Origin: DASUPK01 sp963736685
Lineage (GTDB): Bacteria; Actinomycetota; Thermoleophilia; Solirubrobacterales; 70-9
Length of the DNA: 64,000 nucleotides
Assembly (NCBI GenBank): GCA_963736685.1
Contig: CAVTPZ010000013.1
Location: forward strand, 68,714 to 132,713
Reading direction: 5' to 3'
Every line of letters starts with the position of its first letter. Position 1 is the first letter of the stretch. Below are positions 49,421 to 58,788 of the stretch, piece by piece. A program made the translations under genes and the position numbers. The notes beneath the pieces were generated by a model that was not told where the DNA came from, ran no database searches, and worked only from the letters and a program-made list of their open reading frames with translations.

Positions 49421-51874
49421 ATGCGACGTGTCTTGATCGCCGTTGGCGTTGTTGCGGTTTTCGTGATGGGGCTCTCTGCGAGCGCGTTCGCCAAGGACCG
49501 CACGATCATCGCCAGGAACATCCTGCCGTCGGGCCAGTACGGCACGCCGGGGCCGAACGCCGCCGCCCAGGCGACGCTCTATAACGCCCTCACCCCCCTC
49601 TTCGACCACGTCACCTCCAACGACCTCTACACGGACTTCAAGTCCGAGAAGCTGAGTGTCGACACCGACGGCCCGACGACCCAGGAGGCCGTGCCGTTCC
49701 CCGGCGTGACGCTCCTGCGTGACCGCTTCGACGTCCCCCACATCTACGCAAGCACCCACGTCGGCGGCGTCGAGACGGCCGGCTGGGTGCTCGCCGAGGA
49801 CCGTGGCCTGCTGCTGGAGCAGGCTCGATACAACGCTCGCGTCGCGGTCATCGACGCCCCGGGGCTGAGCGCCATCGATCTGACTTCCGGTCTGAAGAGC
49901 TTCAAGCCGAGCGCTGAAACCGAGGCGGTTGTCTCGGAGGAGACCAAATCTCTCAAGCACGCCGGCAAGGAGGGCAAGGCCGTCCTTCGCGACATCGACA
50001 GCTTCGTCGCGGGCATCAACGCATATCTCACGGCGACCCACTCCACCAACGCCGCCTGGACTCGCAACGACGTCTACGCGCTCAACGCCCTCAAAGGACA
50101 GTTCCTCGGCCAGGGTGGCGGGCGCGAGGCGCTCAACTCGGAGTTCCTCAGCGGGCTCCAGCAACAGCTCGGCAGGGGCAAGGGCTTCGAAGCCTTCAAC
50201 GACCTGCGGCAGTACAAGGATCCGAAGAGCGTCACGTCGGTCAACGGGACGTTCCCGTACGGGCACATCCCGAGGAAGCATCCGGGCAGCGTCGTCCTCG
50301 ACAACGGGAGCTTTACGCCGACACCGGCCGCCCCGGCTAGCATCGCCGGCCGGTCCACCACCGATCCGGTGCACGCGAGCAACGAACTAATGGTCACCGG
50401 CCCGCGCTCGACGACCGGCCACCCGATCCTGGTCGGCGGCCCGCAGATCAGATACTTCTTCCCGGGCTTGGTCCTCGAGATGGACATGCACGCCCCGGGC
50501 CTGCACTGGCGTGGCGCGACCTCCGCGCCGTTTCCCGGCTACCTGCTGATCGGCCGCACTCCGCGCTTCTCGACCACGTTGACCTCGGCGAGCAGCGACA
50601 TCATCGACGAATACGCCGAGACGCTCTGTGGCGGCAGCACCCAGAAGTACATGTACAAGGGCAAGTGCCGCGACATGGGGCACTTCAACGCCGGCACCCT
50701 CGACGGCAACCCGGTGACCTTCCTGACCACCGTGCACGGGCCGGTCCAGGGGTACGGACGCGTTCAGGGGAGGACCGTCGCAATCTCACGCAAGCGCTCG
50801 AGCTACCTCAAGGACGTGCTCGACCAGCTCTACTTCCGTCGTCTCTCCGACGGCCAGGTGAAGAGTCCGAAGACGTTCTTCAAGGCCGCATCGCTCACCC
50901 CGCAGACCTTCAACTCGTTCTACATCGACAACAAGCACATCGCCGAGTACACGAGCGGCCGGGACCCGATCCGCCCGTCGAACGTCGACCCGGGACTGCC
51001 CACCAAGGGCACCGGCAAGTTCGAGTGGCGGGGCTTCCTGAAGCCGACGGCCCACATGCGCGGCATAGGCAACAAGCACGGCTACATGACCAACTGGAAC
51101 AACGGGGCTGCCCGCGGCTGGGGCGCGGCGGACGACGAATGGAACCAGAACGCTTCCGTGGGTCGGATCAATCTCCTCAACTTCAACCTGAAGCGCTTGA
51201 AGAAGAAGGGCAAGTGGTCACCGGCGTTGATCACCTCTGCGATGAACGCCTCGGCCACTCAGGACGTCAGGGCGATCGTGATGCTGCCGCTGCTCGACAA
51301 GCTGCTGCGAGGGACGACTGCACCCTCGCCGATGGCCCAGCAGATGCTGGACCTGATGAACCAGTGGCGCCAGCATGGCGGCAACCGGCTCGACCTGAAC
51401 GACGACGGCCTCATCGACTACCCGGGCGCGGCGATCATGGACGCTGCCTACCCGAACATCGTCAACAACGAGATGGCGGCGAGGCTCGGACAGACGCTGT
51501 TGCCGCAGCTGAACACTTTGGCTAAGCGCTTCGACGCGCCACCCGCTGGACAAGAGGCAGGCTGGTACCAGTACTTCGACCGCGACATCCGCGCGCTCCT
51601 GAACCGGAAGGGCAAGGGGAAGAAGAAACGGCTATCGGACCAGTTCAACCTGAGCTACTGCGGCAAGGGACATCTCAACCTCTGCCGCTCCGAGGTCTGG
51701 AACGGGATTCAGGCCGCCGGGCAGCAGCTCACGGCCCAGCAGGGCACCTCGGATCCGGCCGCCTGGCGCGCGAGCGCGGCGGCGGAGCAGATCCACTTCA
51801 GCCCGCTGCCACTGATCACGATGGCCTACACGAACCGCCCGAGCGGCATCCAGCAGGTCATCTCGTTCAAGTAG
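49421..51874 (+). CDS. secreted penicillin acylase family protein
   Basis: An 817-residue N-terminal-nucleophile hydrolase precursor with signal peptide (VLIAVGVVAVFVMGLSASAFA). The conserved N-terminal block is LLRDRFDVPHIYAS and AGWVLAEDRGLLLEQAR. The predicted autocleavage site has the nucleophile Ser in HASNELMVTGPRS (about residue 320), so a large beta-chain follows. It has unusually many Lys-rich loops (KKKGKW, KGKGKKKRL). It probably cleaves amides such as acyl-homoserine lactones or beta-lactams. ATG 49421 has AGGAG 11 nt upstream; GTG 49412 is an alternative. Confidence 0.88.
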   Translation: MRRVLIAVGVVAVFVMGLSASAFAKDRTIIARNILPSGQYGTPGPNAAAQATLYNALTPLFDHVTSNDLYTDFKSEKLSVDTDGPTTQEAVPFPGVTLLRDRFDVPHIYASTHVGGVETAGWVLAEDRGLLLEQARYNARVAVIDAPGLSAIDLTSGLKSFKPSAETEAVVSEETKSLKHAGKEGKAVLRDIDSFVAGINAYLTATHSTNAAWTRNDVYALNALKGQFLGQGGGREALNSEFLSGLQQQLGRGKGFEAFNDLRQYKDPKSVTSVNGTFPYGHIPRKHPGSVVLDNGSFTPTPAAPASIAGRSTTDPVHASNELMVTGPRSTTGHPILVGGPQIRYFFPGLVLEMDMHAPGLHWRGATSAPFPGYLLIGRTPRFSTTLTSASSDIIDEYAETLCGGSTQKYMYKGKCRDMGHFNAGTLDGNPVTFLTTVHGPVQGYGRVQGRTVAISRKRSSYLKDVLDQLYFRRLSDGQVKSPKTFFKAASLTPQTFNSFYIDNKHIAEYTSGRDPIRPSNVDPGLPTKGTGKFEWRGFLKPTAHMRGIGNKHGYMTNWNNGAARGWGAADDEWNQNASVGRINLLNFNLKRLKKKGKWSPALITSAMNASATQDVRAIVMLPLLDKLLRGTTAPSPMAQQMLDLMNQWRQHGGNRLDLNDDGLIDYPGAAIMDAAYPNIVNNEMAARLGQTLLPQLNTLAKRFDAPPAGQEAGWYQYFDRDIRALLNRKGKGKKKRLSDQFNLSYCGKGHLNLCRSEVWNGIQAAGQQLTAQQGTSDPAAWRASAAAEQIHFSPLPLITMAYTNRPSGIQQVISFK

Positions 51875-51906
51875 ATGCGAGGGCGCGCACCAGCGCGACC
51901 CGTTTG

Positions 51907-52695
51907 ATGGCGAAGCCGGCCAAGAAGACGGTCGTCGGCGCGCACGTCGCGCCAGGCAGGCCGCTCCAGTCGGCGAAGGCAATCGGAGCCGACTGCGTCC
52001 AGATCTTTCTCTCTGACCCCCAGGGGTGGAAGAAGCCGCCGCCCCGCAAGGACGCGAAGGAGCTGCGCGAGTCGAAGGTCCCGCTCTACGTGCACGCCCC
52101 GTACCTGATCAACGTCTGCTCCCCTCGCAATAACGTGCGCTACGGGTCGCGCAAGATCCTGCAGCAGACCTGCGACGCCGCCGCCGATGTCGGGGCTGCC
52201 GCGGTGATCGTCCACGGGGGCCACGCCGACGATGACATCGCCCAGGGGGTCGGGCGCTGGATCCGCACGCTCGAGATGCTGACCTCCGAGGTGCCGGTCT
52301 ACCTCGAGAACACGGCCGGAGGGAAGAACGCCGTGGCCCGCCGCTTCGACGCCCTCGCTCGCCTCTGGGACGGCATCTCCAAGATGAAGACGGATGTCGA
52401 GCTGGGCTTCTGCTTCGACACCTGTCACGCCCACGCCGCCGGGGAGGATCTCTCCGATGCCGTGCAGCGCGTGCGGAAGATCGTCGGCCGGATCGACCTG
52501 CTCCACGCGAACGACTCCCGCGATCCGGCCGGCACCGGCGCCGATCGCCACGCCAATCTCGGGAAGGGCGAGATCGGTGCCGACGTGCTGAGCGCGATGA
52601 TCGGGGCCGCGGGACCCCCCGTGGTCGTGGAGACGCCGGGGGGGCCGAAGGCGATGCGCGCCGACATCGAGTTCGTGCGAAAGGCGCTTGCCTAG
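51907..52695 (+). CDS. nfo: deoxyribonuclease IV (AP endonuclease 2 family)
   Basis: A 262-residue TIM-barrel nuclease that cuts at abasic sites. It has VGAHVAPGRPLQSAKAIGAD, then LYVHAPYLINV, IVHGGHADD, ENTAGGKN, CFDTCHAHAAGED and HANDSRDPAGTGADRHANLG. These are the zinc-ligand motifs of endonuclease IV. ATG 51907 fits the family. Its end overlaps the convergent LtrA gene by 4 bp. Confidence 0.93.
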   Translation: MAKPAKKTVVGAHVAPGRPLQSAKAIGADCVQIFLSDPQGWKKPPPRKDAKELRESKVPLYVHAPYLINVCSPRNNVRYGSRKILQQTCDAAADVGAAAVIVHGGHADDDIAQGVGRWIRTLEMLTSEVPVYLENTAGGKNAVARRFDALARLWDGISKMKTDVELGFCFDTCHAHAAGEDLSDAVQRVRKIVGRIDLLHANDSRDPAGTGADRHANLGKGEIGADVLSAMIGAAGPPVVVETPGGPKAMRADIEFVRKALA

Positions 52696-53867
52696 CCCGC
52701 GGTCGCCCCTGCCGGGCGGGGCTCCCTGACGAGCTCGACCGTCAGACAGATCCAGAGGGGAACCACCAGGGCGACGAGCTGGGCGAGCGCCGAGGTCGCG
52801 GTGCCGAGCGGGATCGTGGCGAGAGCGAGAACCAGCGCAAGAGCCCGCCAGGGCTTGAACGGCAGGCCCAGGAACCGCCGGAAGAGCGCGTGGCCGCCGA
52901 GGTAGAGGGCGGTCCCTCCACCGAGTTCGAGCGCCCGCGCGAAGCTGAGCGAGTCGAAGGCGTGTCCGATCGCCCGCTCGAGGCCCGCGGCCAGGCAGAC
53001 GATCCCGAGCAGCATCACCAGGTGCGCCCAGTAGTACGCCAGGTTCGTGTCGAAGAACTCCCGCTTGGTGGGCGCCATGCGCCGGAGCGCGCCCGCGGCC
53101 TCGGCGTCATCGCCGCCGAAGTACACCCACCAGAGCTCCGCGCTCAGGGTGAGGCCGAGGGTCGCCACCGCCAACATCTGGCCGCTGATCTGGATGTGGG
53201 AGGCGCCGATCCCCACCGCGACCACCGACTCCCCGAGGGCGACCATCACAACCAGCCCGTGCCGCTCCACGAAATGCCCGATCCTGATCCACCCGGCATC
53301 CTCCGGGACCATCGCCGGGACCACGGCGAAGATCGCCACGGCGATGATCCAGAGCACGTATTCGGTGGCGCCGCCGATGATCGTGCCCACCAGGATGAGG
53401 ACCCCGGCGACCAGATTCATCCGGGCGAAGCTCCAGACGCCGGAGACGGTCCAGCTCGCGGACTGCATATAGAGCAGCGTGTGCACAGCGATCACGGCCA
53501 GGTACGCGCAGGCGAAGAGCACCCCGTTGTCGCCGAACGCCGTCGGGATGGTCAGCGAGATCACGAAGAAGGCCAGCATGCCGCCGAGCAGCGGCAGGCG
53601 CAGGGCAGTCCGGTCCGGGGGGACGGCGTTGGTGAGCCAGGCGAACGCCCCGTACATCCACCAGATCGCCGACAGCATGAGGACGACCTGCGCGAGCGCC
53701 TCTCCACTCGGACGCTGGACGAGGACGGCGGTCAGCTGGGTGATCGTGAAGACGAAGACGAGGTCGAAGAAGAGCTCAACGGACGAGACCCGGAGCTCTC
53801 GCTCCCCCTCCCTCGGCGCGCTCGCGCGTTCCGTCATCGGAGTCATATTCGTTACCAAGTCGGTCAT
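52692..53867 (-). CDS. low temperature requirement protein A (LtrA) family membrane protein
   Basis: A 391-residue membrane protein with about twelve hydrophobic segments. The N-terminal VSSVELFFDLVFVFTITQLT and the central ERHGLVVMVALGESVVAVG are LtrA hallmarks. Function is unknown beyond a cold-growth phenotype in Listeria. The true start may be an internal ATG among the first eleven residues (three are in frame). Confidence 0.9.
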   Translation of the reverse strand: MTDLVTNMTPMTERASAPREGERELRVSSVELFFDLVFVFTITQLTAVLVQRPSGEALAQVVLMLSAIWWMYGAFAWLTNAVPPDRTALRLPLLGGMLAFFVISLTIPTAFGDNGVLFACAYLAVIAVHTLLYMQSASWTVSGVWSFARMNLVAGVLILVGTIIGGATEYVLWIIAVAIFAVVPAMVPEDAGWIRIGHFVERHGLVVMVALGESVVAVGIGASHIQISGQMLAVATLGLTLSAELWWVYFGGDDAEAAGALRRMAPTKREFFDTNLAYYWAHLVMLLGIVCLAAGLERAIGHAFDSLSFARALELGGGTALYLGGHALFRRFLGLPFKPWRALALVLALATIPLGTATSALAQLVALVVPLWICLTVELVREPRPAGATAG

Positions 53868-53914
53868 CTCGCCGAGCCGTCCTGTCCGCGGTCGCCTCTA
53901 ATTTCAGTGACGAG

Positions 53915-54928
53915 ATGGCTGAGACCCTTTTCGAGAACGGCAGCGGAGCAACTCCGCCGGAGCCAGGCCCGACCCGCCTGCTGCGCGAGATGTCGGATGG
54001 CGAGCAGATCACCGGTGCATTCGTCGTCCGGGAGCGCGAGCGGCGTCAGAAGCGCAACGGCGAGGACTTCCTCCGCGTCGTCCTCGCGGACAAGACCGGC
54101 ACCGTCCCCGCCATCGCCTGGGACGGCGTCGCCGAGTGTTTCGAGATCTGCACCCCGGGCTCGATCGTGATCGTCCGCGGCAGCTTCGCGATCCACTCTC
54201 AATTCGGCAAGCAGATCAAGCTCGTCGCGGTGCGGGCCGCGGAGCCCGGCGAGTACGACGAGGAGCAACTGGCCGAGGGGCCCCTGCGCTCCGTGGCGCT
54301 GCTCGAGGCCGATTTGCGCGAGCTGATCGGCACGGTCCAGAACCCCTTCCTGCACGGGCTGCTCGACCGCTTCTTCGGTGCCGGGACCGAGTCCTGGGCG
54401 CGGTTCCGGGAGGCGCCCGCCGCGAAGCACTACCACCAGGCCTACGCCGGGGGGCTGCTGGAGCACACCCTCTCCGTCGCCCAGGCCGTCAGCGCGGCCG
54501 CCAACTTCTTCCCGGGCATCGACCGCGAGATCGCGGTGACCGGCGCGATGCTCCACGACATCGGCAAGACCGAGGCCTACAACGACGATCCGCTCGCCAT
54601 CGGGCTGACCGACGAGGGCCGCCTCGAGGGCGAGATCCCGCGCGGCTACTACAGGGTCCGCCGCGAGATCGAGGACATCGATGGCTTCGACCCTGGGCTC
54701 GCCCAGGCGATCCTCCACATCATCCTCTCGCACCACGGCCAGCTCGAACACGGCTCGCCCGTCGTCCCCGCGACGCGCGAGGCGACCCTGGTGCACTCGA
54801 TCGACAACCTGGGCGGCAAGCTCGGGAGCTTCGACCGCCTCGAGAAGGAGCTCGCCGACGGCGAAAGCTGGTCCCGCTTCGACCGCGGCATCGACGGTTC
54901 GGCGTTCTTCGGCTCGCGCGCCGCATAG
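53915..54928 (+). CDS. OB-fold/HD domain 3'-5' exoribonuclease YhaM-like protein
   Basis: A 337-residue protein. Residues about 30-125 form an OB fold (ITGAFVVRERERRQKRNGE, TVPAIAWDG). Residues about 165-320 form an HD domain with YAGGLLEHTLSVAQ, MLHDIGKTEAY, ILSHHGQLEHGSP and HSIDNLGGKL. This is the YhaM/CBF1 architecture, a 3'-5' exonuclease on RNA or ssDNA. It is divergent from ltrA. Confidence 0.9.
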   Translation: MAETLFENGSGATPPEPGPTRLLREMSDGEQITGAFVVRERERRQKRNGEDFLRVVLADKTGTVPAIAWDGVAECFEICTPGSIVIVRGSFAIHSQFGKQIKLVAVRAAEPGEYDEEQLAEGPLRSVALLEADLRELIGTVQNPFLHGLLDRFFGAGTESWARFREAPAAKHYHQAYAGGLLEHTLSVAQAVSAAANFFPGIDREIAVTGAMLHDIGKTEAYNDDPLAIGLTDEGRLEGEIPRGYYRVRREIEDIDGFDPGLAQAILHIILSHHGQLEHGSPVVPATREATLVHSIDNLGGKLGSFDRLEKELADGESWSRFDRGIDGSAFFGSRAA

Positions 54929-55025
54929 CGGGCTCCACACCAGGCCGCGATCTGATGGCGAAGCCATCCCGTTATCCCACTCCGGCGTAGTACTCAGGCA
55001 AACCAACGCGAGAAGGGATGACTCG

Positions 55026-55214
55026 ATGTTGAACAGGACCGGCAGGTGGATCGTCGCCGGAATCGCGGCGCTGGCCCTTGCGGTCGGCGGCGCTGGCGTC
55101 GCTTTCGCGGGACACCATCACCACCACCATCACCACGGGATTCCCCAGCACAACGGCGGAGACCACGACGCCGACAACAACGGCGGGCCCAGCGACGGCG
55201 ACGGCAACATCTAG
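55026..55214 (+). CDS. small secreted protein with natural octahistidine tract
   Basis: A 62-residue protein: basic MLNRTGRW, a hydrophobic signal core (IVAGIAALALAVGGAGVAFA), then eight consecutive His and a tail rich in Asn, Asp and Gly. After signal cleavage the mature peptide would be about 34 residues and strongly metal-binding. No family recognised. The lipoprotein below follows 4 bp after the stop. AGAAGGGATGA lies before the ATG. Confidence 0.7.
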   Translation: MLNRTGRWIVAGIAALALAVGGAGVAFAGHHHHHHHHGIPQHNGGDHDADNNGGPSDGDGNI

Positions 55215-55218
55215 GCCG

Positions 55219-55821
55219 ATTCGCCGGCATCGGGCCCTCGTCGCCGCGCTCGCCATCGCGGGCGCGGCGACGCTTGCCGCCTGCGGCGGCTCGGGCGGTG
55301 AGCGGGAGGGCAGCGGGCCTGCCGCGCCGGCGAACGCGGCGGCGTTCGCCTGGGTCCACCCTGATCGCCCGGGGCCTGGATGGAGAACAAGGCCCCTGCC
55401 CTCCGGCGACGCCACGCTGTCCTATCCGGCCGACTGGAGGCTCAGCAGGACCGACCCGGGCACCGTGACCGCGACGCTGCGCCGCGGCGGCCGGATCGAC
55501 GGCTACCTGAACATCACCCCTCAGGGCGGGGACGAGACGCTCGCCAACTGGGCGAGCTTCCGGCCCGCCCACAACCGTGACGAGGGGGACAGCGACCTGG
55601 TTCCCCTCGCCTCGGCGAGCGGGCTCCGGTTCGATGACGCGACGGGCTCCTGCGTGAAGGACCGGTATGCGACCGAGACGAGCCGCCGCTACGTGGAGAT
55701 CGCCTGCATCGTCCGGGGTCGCGCCGCCACGACCGTGATCGTCGGCGCGGCGCCGCCCTCGCTGTGGAACCGCTACTCGCCGGTGATCGAGCGGTCGATC
55801 TCGAGCTTCAACGTCTCCTAG
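55219..55821 (+). CDS. putative lipoprotein
   Basis: About 200 residues with an actinobacterial lipobox LAACGGSGG after a signal core (ALVAALAIAGAATLAAC). The mature domain has LSYPADWRLSRTDPGTV and a late IERSISSFNVS, as in PsbP/DUF-type lipoproteins. No ATG, GTG or TTG lies at a sensible position; ATT 55219 would give a normal signal peptide. The in-frame TTG at 55078 would put a Thr-rich extension antisense-like over the poly-His gene. The start is therefore open. Confidence 0.65.
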   Translation: MRRHRALVAALAIAGAATLAACGGSGGEREGSGPAAPANAAAFAWVHPDRPGPGWRTRPLPSGDATLSYPADWRLSRTDPGTVTATLRRGGRIDGYLNITPQGGDETLANWASFRPAHNRDEGDSDLVPLASASGLRFDDATGSCVKDRYATETSRRYVEIACIVRGRAATTVIVGAAPPSLWNRYSPVIERSISSFNVS

Positions 55822-55846
55822 GGGCCACCCCATATAGCTTTGCCTC

Positions 55847-56236
55847 GTGGAGATCCAGCGGGGCAAGTACCTGCGGCAGGTCGTGGCGAGCCCAGTCGCT
55901 CTGATCTCGCTGGTGGTCGTCGCCGTCGCGGCAGGCGTCGCGGGCGGGATCGCGGCGGGCGCGGCCGTCGGAGCCGCCGCGGCCGGCGCGGCCGTGATCT
56001 TCTGGTTTCTGACCGTCCTCGGGGTCGCGATCCGGCGAGCCGACAACGCCTTCTACGAGGCGTACGCCGAGCAGCGCCACCTGCGCTGGGAGCGAAACGG
56101 CATCGTGCCCTTTTCCAAGCGCAATACGCCCGCGCAAATTGCGCAAATCGTTTTCGATCCGCGATCCCCGCGGATTGGTCGCCCACATCCCACGTCTATT
56201 CTGATTCGCGGATGGCCAAGGACACCGAGAAGCTGA
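55847..56236 (+). CDS. small membrane protein, possibly truncated
   Basis: A possible 129-residue protein starting at GTG 55847 (TATAGC box 8 nt upstream). It has two hydrophobic Ala/Gly-rich segments near residues 15-35 and 37-65, then NAFYEAYAEQRHLRWERNG. After that the sequence loses similarity to the pattern I expect and runs into the promoter and start of the pafBC gene. The C-terminus may have been lost by truncation or frameshift. Confidence 0.5.
   Translation: MEIQRGKYLRQVVASPVALISLVVVAVAAGVAGGIAAGAAVGAAAAGAAVIFWFLTVLGVAIRRADNAFYEAYAEQRHLRWERNGIVPFSKRNTPAQIAQIVFDPRSPRIGRPHPTSILIRGWPRTPRS
56132..56144. promoter_or_regulatory. palindrome GCGCAAATTGCGC upstream of pafBC
   Basis: A 13-nt dyad around one central base, 68 nt before the pafBC ATG. 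GCGCAA is repeated at 56119, 56132 and 56141. The core is the reverse complement of that at 9562. It could be an operator for pafBC or part of the upstream gene. Confidence 0.45.
56197..56202 (+). promoter_or_regulatory. -10 box of pafBC
   Basis: TATTCT lies 9 nt before the ATG at 56212, again consistent with a leaderless transcript. Confidence 0.5.
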
Positions 56237-58296
56237 TCCGCCAGCTCTCGCTGATCTCCTACCTCATGGCTCAGGGCAGGCCGACGTCGGCGCTCGAGAT
56301 CAAGCGCGAGGTGGAGGGGTACAGCGACATGAACGACGACGCCTTCGCGCGCCGCTTCTACGCCGACCGCGCCGAGCTCGAGAGCCTCGGCATCACCCTC
56401 CAGGTCGAGAAGCCCGGCGAGAGCATGCAGGGCTACGAATCGGAGCTCTATTCCCTGCCGCCTGAGAACTACTACCTGCCGGAGATCAAGTTCGGGGACG
56501 ACGAGCTGGCCGCGCTGCAGACCGCCCTCCAGCTGCTTGACGGCGAGTTCGCCTACGCCGAGCCGCTGCGGCTCGCCCTCCAGCAGGTGTCGTGGGGACG
56601 GCCCAGCCCGCTGACCGCGCCCGAGCAGTCGTCCGTCGAGGTCCGGATGACCGCCAAGGCGGACGGCGCGGAGGTATCCCAGCGCCTCTCGAAGATCGAG
56701 ACCGCGATCTCGCGGCGCAAGACGATCGAGTTCACCTACTACACGATCGAGCGCGACTCGCAGGAGAAGCGCAAGGTCGATCCGTACCACCTGGTCTACC
56801 GCGGCGGGCAGTTCTATTTGATCGGCCGCTCGCACGAGCGGGACGCGATCCGCGTCTTCCGCCTCTCGCGCATCCGGGGCAAGGTCTCCTACGCATCGAA
56901 GGCCGAGCACGACTTCTCCCCGCCCGAGGACTTCGAGCGCCGCGACTACGCCCGCAAGGCCGAGTGGCAGCTGGGCGAGATCAAGGGCACCGCGAAGATC
57001 TTCCTGAAGGAGCGGGTCGCCTGGCTCGTCGAGCGGGACTTCGGCGCCTACGGGAAGTTCCGCAATCCCGGCCGCGGCGACGGATCGCCCGGCAAGGGTC
57101 GCATCTTCGAGACCGAGTACGCGTCCAGCCGGCAGATGGTCGCCTGGGTGCTGCACTGGCGCCAGAACGCGACCGTGCTGGATCCTCCCGAGCTCGCCGA
57201 GGAGGTCGCCGGCAGGCTCGAACAGCTCTCCGAGCGTCACAGCGATGACTTCGAGCCGGCCGCATCCGTGCGAACCGTGCCGCCGGCCCCTCGCTCTACC
57301 CGCTCCAACGGGCGTTCGGACACCTCGATCAGGCCGGAGCGCTTCGCTCGCCTGGTGACGCTGGCCGGGATGCTGATCGAGTCGGCCAAGGGCGAGGCTC
57401 GCCTGTCTACCGCGGATGTGGTGGACAGGCTGCACGTCAGCGAGGAGGAGCTCCGGGAGGACATCGACCTGCTCAACGTCGTCAACTTCGGCGGCGGCAC
57501 CTACGTCCTCTACGCGGAGCTGCAGGGGGACGAGATCGAGGTCGACGCAGAGCCCTACGGCGACAACTTCGCGAAGCCCGCTCGGCTGCTCCCGCTCGAG
57601 GCGAAGGCCCTCGTCGCCGCGATCGACCTGTTCGGCGACCACCTGCCGCAGAGCGGCCTGGTCAGCGCCCGGAAGAAGATCGTCACGGCGCTCGGCCACG
57701 ATCCCTCCGAGGAGGGCCTCGAGATCGCCGCCTCGGGGGGCGACGATTCCGATGTTGCCCGCAAGGTGAACAAGGCGATCGAGGGGCAGCGGGTCGTCTC
57801 CATCCAGTACTACAAGGAGAACGAGGACGAGTTCACCAAGCGCGAGATCGAGCCCTACACGCTCGCCAACGGGCCGGAGGGCTGGTATGTCGCCTCCTAC
57901 GACCGCCGCCGCGAGGACGTCCGCCACTTCCGGCTCGACCGGATCAAGGAGGCCGAGGTCCTGCGCGAGCGCTTCGAGCCGAGACCCGAGGTCGAGGACA
58001 TCGCCGCGATCGAGGGCGGCTGGCTCTCCGGCGAGCACGTACCGGCGGCCGACGTGGCGCGGGTCTGGGTGTCGCCCGAGCGAGCTCGCTGGGCGCGCGA
58101 GGAGCACACGGTGATCGAGGAGCTCGCCGATGACGCCCTCGTGATCGAGGTTCCCTACGGCTCCACCGACTGGCTGCTCCGCGAGATCCTCAAGGGTGCT
58201 GGCGAGTTCGTCGTCCTGGAGCCCGAGACGGCGCGCGAAGCGATCGCCGAGGAGCTCCGAGTGGACGCGGGCGCCACGGCCGTCAAGGCCGCCTAG
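56212..58296 (+). CDS. pafBC: PafB-PafC fusion, WYL domain transcriptional regulator
   Basis: A 694-residue protein made of two homologous halves. Half one has an N-terminal winged helix (TEKLIRQLSLISYLMAQGRPT), then a WYL domain (EFTYYTIERDSQEKRKVDPY, YRGGQFYLIGRS). Half two (from about residue 370) repeats this with RFARLVTLAGMLIESAKGEA and IQYYKENEDEFTKREIEPY. In mycobacteria PafB and PafC are separate proteins that form the activator of the LexA-independent DNA damage response, and WYL binds ssDNA. The fusion is known in some other actinobacteria. Proteasome genes are not adjacent here. Confidence 0.92.
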   Translation: MAKDTEKLIRQLSLISYLMAQGRPTSALEIKREVEGYSDMNDDAFARRFYADRAELESLGITLQVEKPGESMQGYESELYSLPPENYYLPEIKFGDDELAALQTALQLLDGEFAYAEPLRLALQQVSWGRPSPLTAPEQSSVEVRMTAKADGAEVSQRLSKIETAISRRKTIEFTYYTIERDSQEKRKVDPYHLVYRGGQFYLIGRSHERDAIRVFRLSRIRGKVSYASKAEHDFSPPEDFERRDYARKAEWQLGEIKGTAKIFLKERVAWLVERDFGAYGKFRNPGRGDGSPGKGRIFETEYASSRQMVAWVLHWRQNATVLDPPELAEEVAGRLEQLSERHSDDFEPAASVRTVPPAPRSTRSNGRSDTSIRPERFARLVTLAGMLIESAKGEARLSTADVVDRLHVSEEELREDIDLLNVVNFGGGTYVLYAELQGDEIEVDAEPYGDNFAKPARLLPLEAKALVAAIDLFGDHLPQSGLVSARKKIVTALGHDPSEEGLEIAASGGDDSDVARKVNKAIEGQRVVSIQYYKENEDEFTKREIEPYTLANGPEGWYVASYDRRREDVRHFRLDRIKEAEVLRERFEPRPEVEDIAAIEGGWLSGEHVPAADVARVWVSPERARWAREEHTVIEELADDALVIEVPYGSTDWLLREILKGAGEFVVLEPETAREAIAEELRVDAGATAVKAA

Positions 58297-58728
58297 CTAC
58301 CCGCCGGCGGTCTCTACAGCTGCGTCCATCGCCTCCTGCGGCGCGGCGCCGTCGGAATAGCGGTGGTGGATTGCCAGCGTATTCCCATCCGGATCCTGGA
58401 AGATCGCCTGCTTGCAGACCCCGCTGTCGATCACGTCGGTGAGGAACTCGACGCCGCGCGACTGGAGCTCGGTCTTGGCGGCATCGAAGTCATCGACATG
58501 GAACTCGAGCGGTGTGGTGTTCGGGCTGAAGTCGATGTTGAAGGCGTCGACCTGCATCAGGGCGATCGTGACCGTCCCGGTCTCGAATTCGCCGGCCGGC
58601 ATCTGGCCCCACTGCTTGCCGAACGGCAGGCCGAGGGTCTCGCCGTAGAACTTCCTGGAGGCCTCCCAGTCCTTCGTCGGAAAAGCGATGAAGTCGACAC
58701 CGTTGAGCAGCTGCGTCTGTGTGGCCAT
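58297..58728 (-). CDS. VOC superfamily protein
   Basis: A 143-residue glyoxalase-fold protein: NGVDFIAFPTKDWEASRKFY, then LEFHVDDFDAAKTELQSRG and the late FQDPDGNTLAIHHRY. Two His and one Glu near the expected ligand positions suggest metal binding. Substrate unknown. Convergent with pafBC. Confidence 0.87.
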   Translation of the reverse strand: MATQTQLLNGVDFIAFPTKDWEASRKFYGETLGLPFGKQWGQMPAGEFETGTVTIALMQVDAFNIDFSPNTTPLEFHVDDFDAAKTELQSRGVEFLTDVIDSGVCKQAIFQDPDGNTLAIHHRYSDGAAPQEAMDAAVETAGG

Positions 58729-58788
58729 GGGTTGTTCTCCTCAGGTCGTGGCGAGGCGCCGCCCAGTGCGGACGGCGCCTCGATCATG

